A stretch of DNA of 64,000 bases, taken from positions 496,001-560,000 of the forward strand of contig NZ_CANKXW010000002.1 of NCBI RefSeq assembly GCF_947487805.1, read 5' to 3'. The DNA is from an uncultured Tateyamaria sp. Lineage in GTDB: Bacteria > Pseudomonadota > Alphaproteobacteria > Rhodobacterales > Rhodobacteraceae. Shown here in pieces: positions 63,955 to 64,000 of the stretch. Position 1 is the stretch's first letter; each line of letters opens with the position of its first letter. Under the pieces are notes generated by a model. The model did not search any database. It was not told where the DNA came from and saw only the letters and a list, made by a program, of their open reading frames with translations. The position numbers were made by a program, and so were the translations under genes.

Positions 63955-64000
63955 CAGAAACTCCTCAGGAATTTGGCAAGGCGGGGCGCAAGACCCTGCA
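63954..64000 (-). CDS. C-terminal end of an upstream phage gene
   Basis: Fourteen codons ending QGLAPRLAKFLRSF and a TGA that overlaps the start of the secreted protein gene. This is too short to identify. In this position an endolysin (GH108-type muramidase) is common. Confidence 0.5.
   Translation of the reverse strand, partial: QGLAPRLAKFLRSF

Larger units (their letters stand above)
36443..64000 (-). mobile_element. Mu-like transposable prophage with siphovirus-type tail (right part, runs off window)
   Basis: The late genes on the minus strand follow the Mu head and packaging order (gp25, gp26, gp27, gp28, DUF935 portal, F, G-type morphogenesis, I protease, capsid). They are followed by a non-contractile tail set with chaperone frameshift, tape measure, NlpC/P60 and J-like tip, as in RcapMu or B3-like phages. 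The left end with transposase and repressor should lie beyond 64000. The right end is placed at 36443 from a TG terminus with three related tandem repeats. All visible genes are intact. Confidence 0.8.

Noticed and set aside
38794-64000. Gene transfer agent cluster
   Set aside because: The GTA-type holin and tail tip are suggestive, but the portal, terminase, protease and capsid are Mu-like and the order differs from the GTA cluster.
1-64000. tRNA or rRNA genes
   Set aside because: No cloverleaf-like or rRNA core sequences were noticed; the inferred insertion is by transposition and needs no tRNA attachment site.

Overview
The window is chromosomal DNA from an alphaproteobacterium, most likely a marine Rhodobacterales member (Roseobacter group). 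The signs are the J-domain/cobS/cobT block, the order ftsZ-lpxC-bamD-recN, DUF2484 proteins beside murC/murB, the FtsZ C-terminal peptide IPAFLRRQ, high GC, and a Mu-like phage that shares holin and tail types with Rhodobacter elements. No rRNA or tRNA gene was seen.

Layout. Positions 1-7832 hold a partial hotdog thioesterase, a DUF4177 protein, BolA, a J-domain protein, the aerobic cobaltochelatase subunits cobS and cobT with a small secreted protein coupled between them, an M24 aminopeptidase P and a DUF427 protein. Positions 7833-35759 lie almost entirely on the minus strand. Read in the direction of transcription they are the division and cell wall (dcw) cluster: mraZ, rsmH, ftsL, ftsI, murE, murF, mraY, an SDR, murD, [baiN-like gene on the other strand plus a peroxiredoxin-like gene], ftsW, murG, murC, four coupled small membrane proteins (two of them DUF2484), murB, ddl, ftsQ, ftsA, ftsZ with a strong terminator, lpxC, bamD, recN and a ClC channel. 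Together these make and flip the peptidoglycan precursor, polymerise and cross-link it at the septum, build the Z ring, and supply lipid A and outer membrane assembly factors.

Upstream of mraZ is a long leader with four tandem TGGGN boxes (36372-36408) that fit the MraZ operator pattern. About 35 bp beyond them, near 36443, lies what looks like the right end of a Mu-like transposable prophage: a TG terminus followed by three related repeats at 20-22 bp spacing. The prophage fills the rest of the window and runs off the right edge. Next to its end it carries an AT-richer cargo pair, an Abi-alpha-like protein and an unknown 289-residue protein. Then, in reverse order, come tail fibre, tail tip, NlpC/P60 peptidase, tape measure, tail chaperones, tail tube, connectors, capsid, protease, morphogenesis proteins, DUF935 portal, a D12 DNA adenine methylase, Mu gp28-type terminase, gp27/gp26/gp25 homologues, a GTA-type three-TM holin and a small secreted protein. 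The head and packaging genes are Mu-like but the tail is long and non-contractile in type, as in RcapMu and B3-like phages.

The clearest unannotated signals are a GGGAAAC -1 frameshift site that would fuse the two tail chaperone frames, the inferred prophage end next to the mraZ operator, and the cargo genes placed so that one is transcribed toward the dcw operon.
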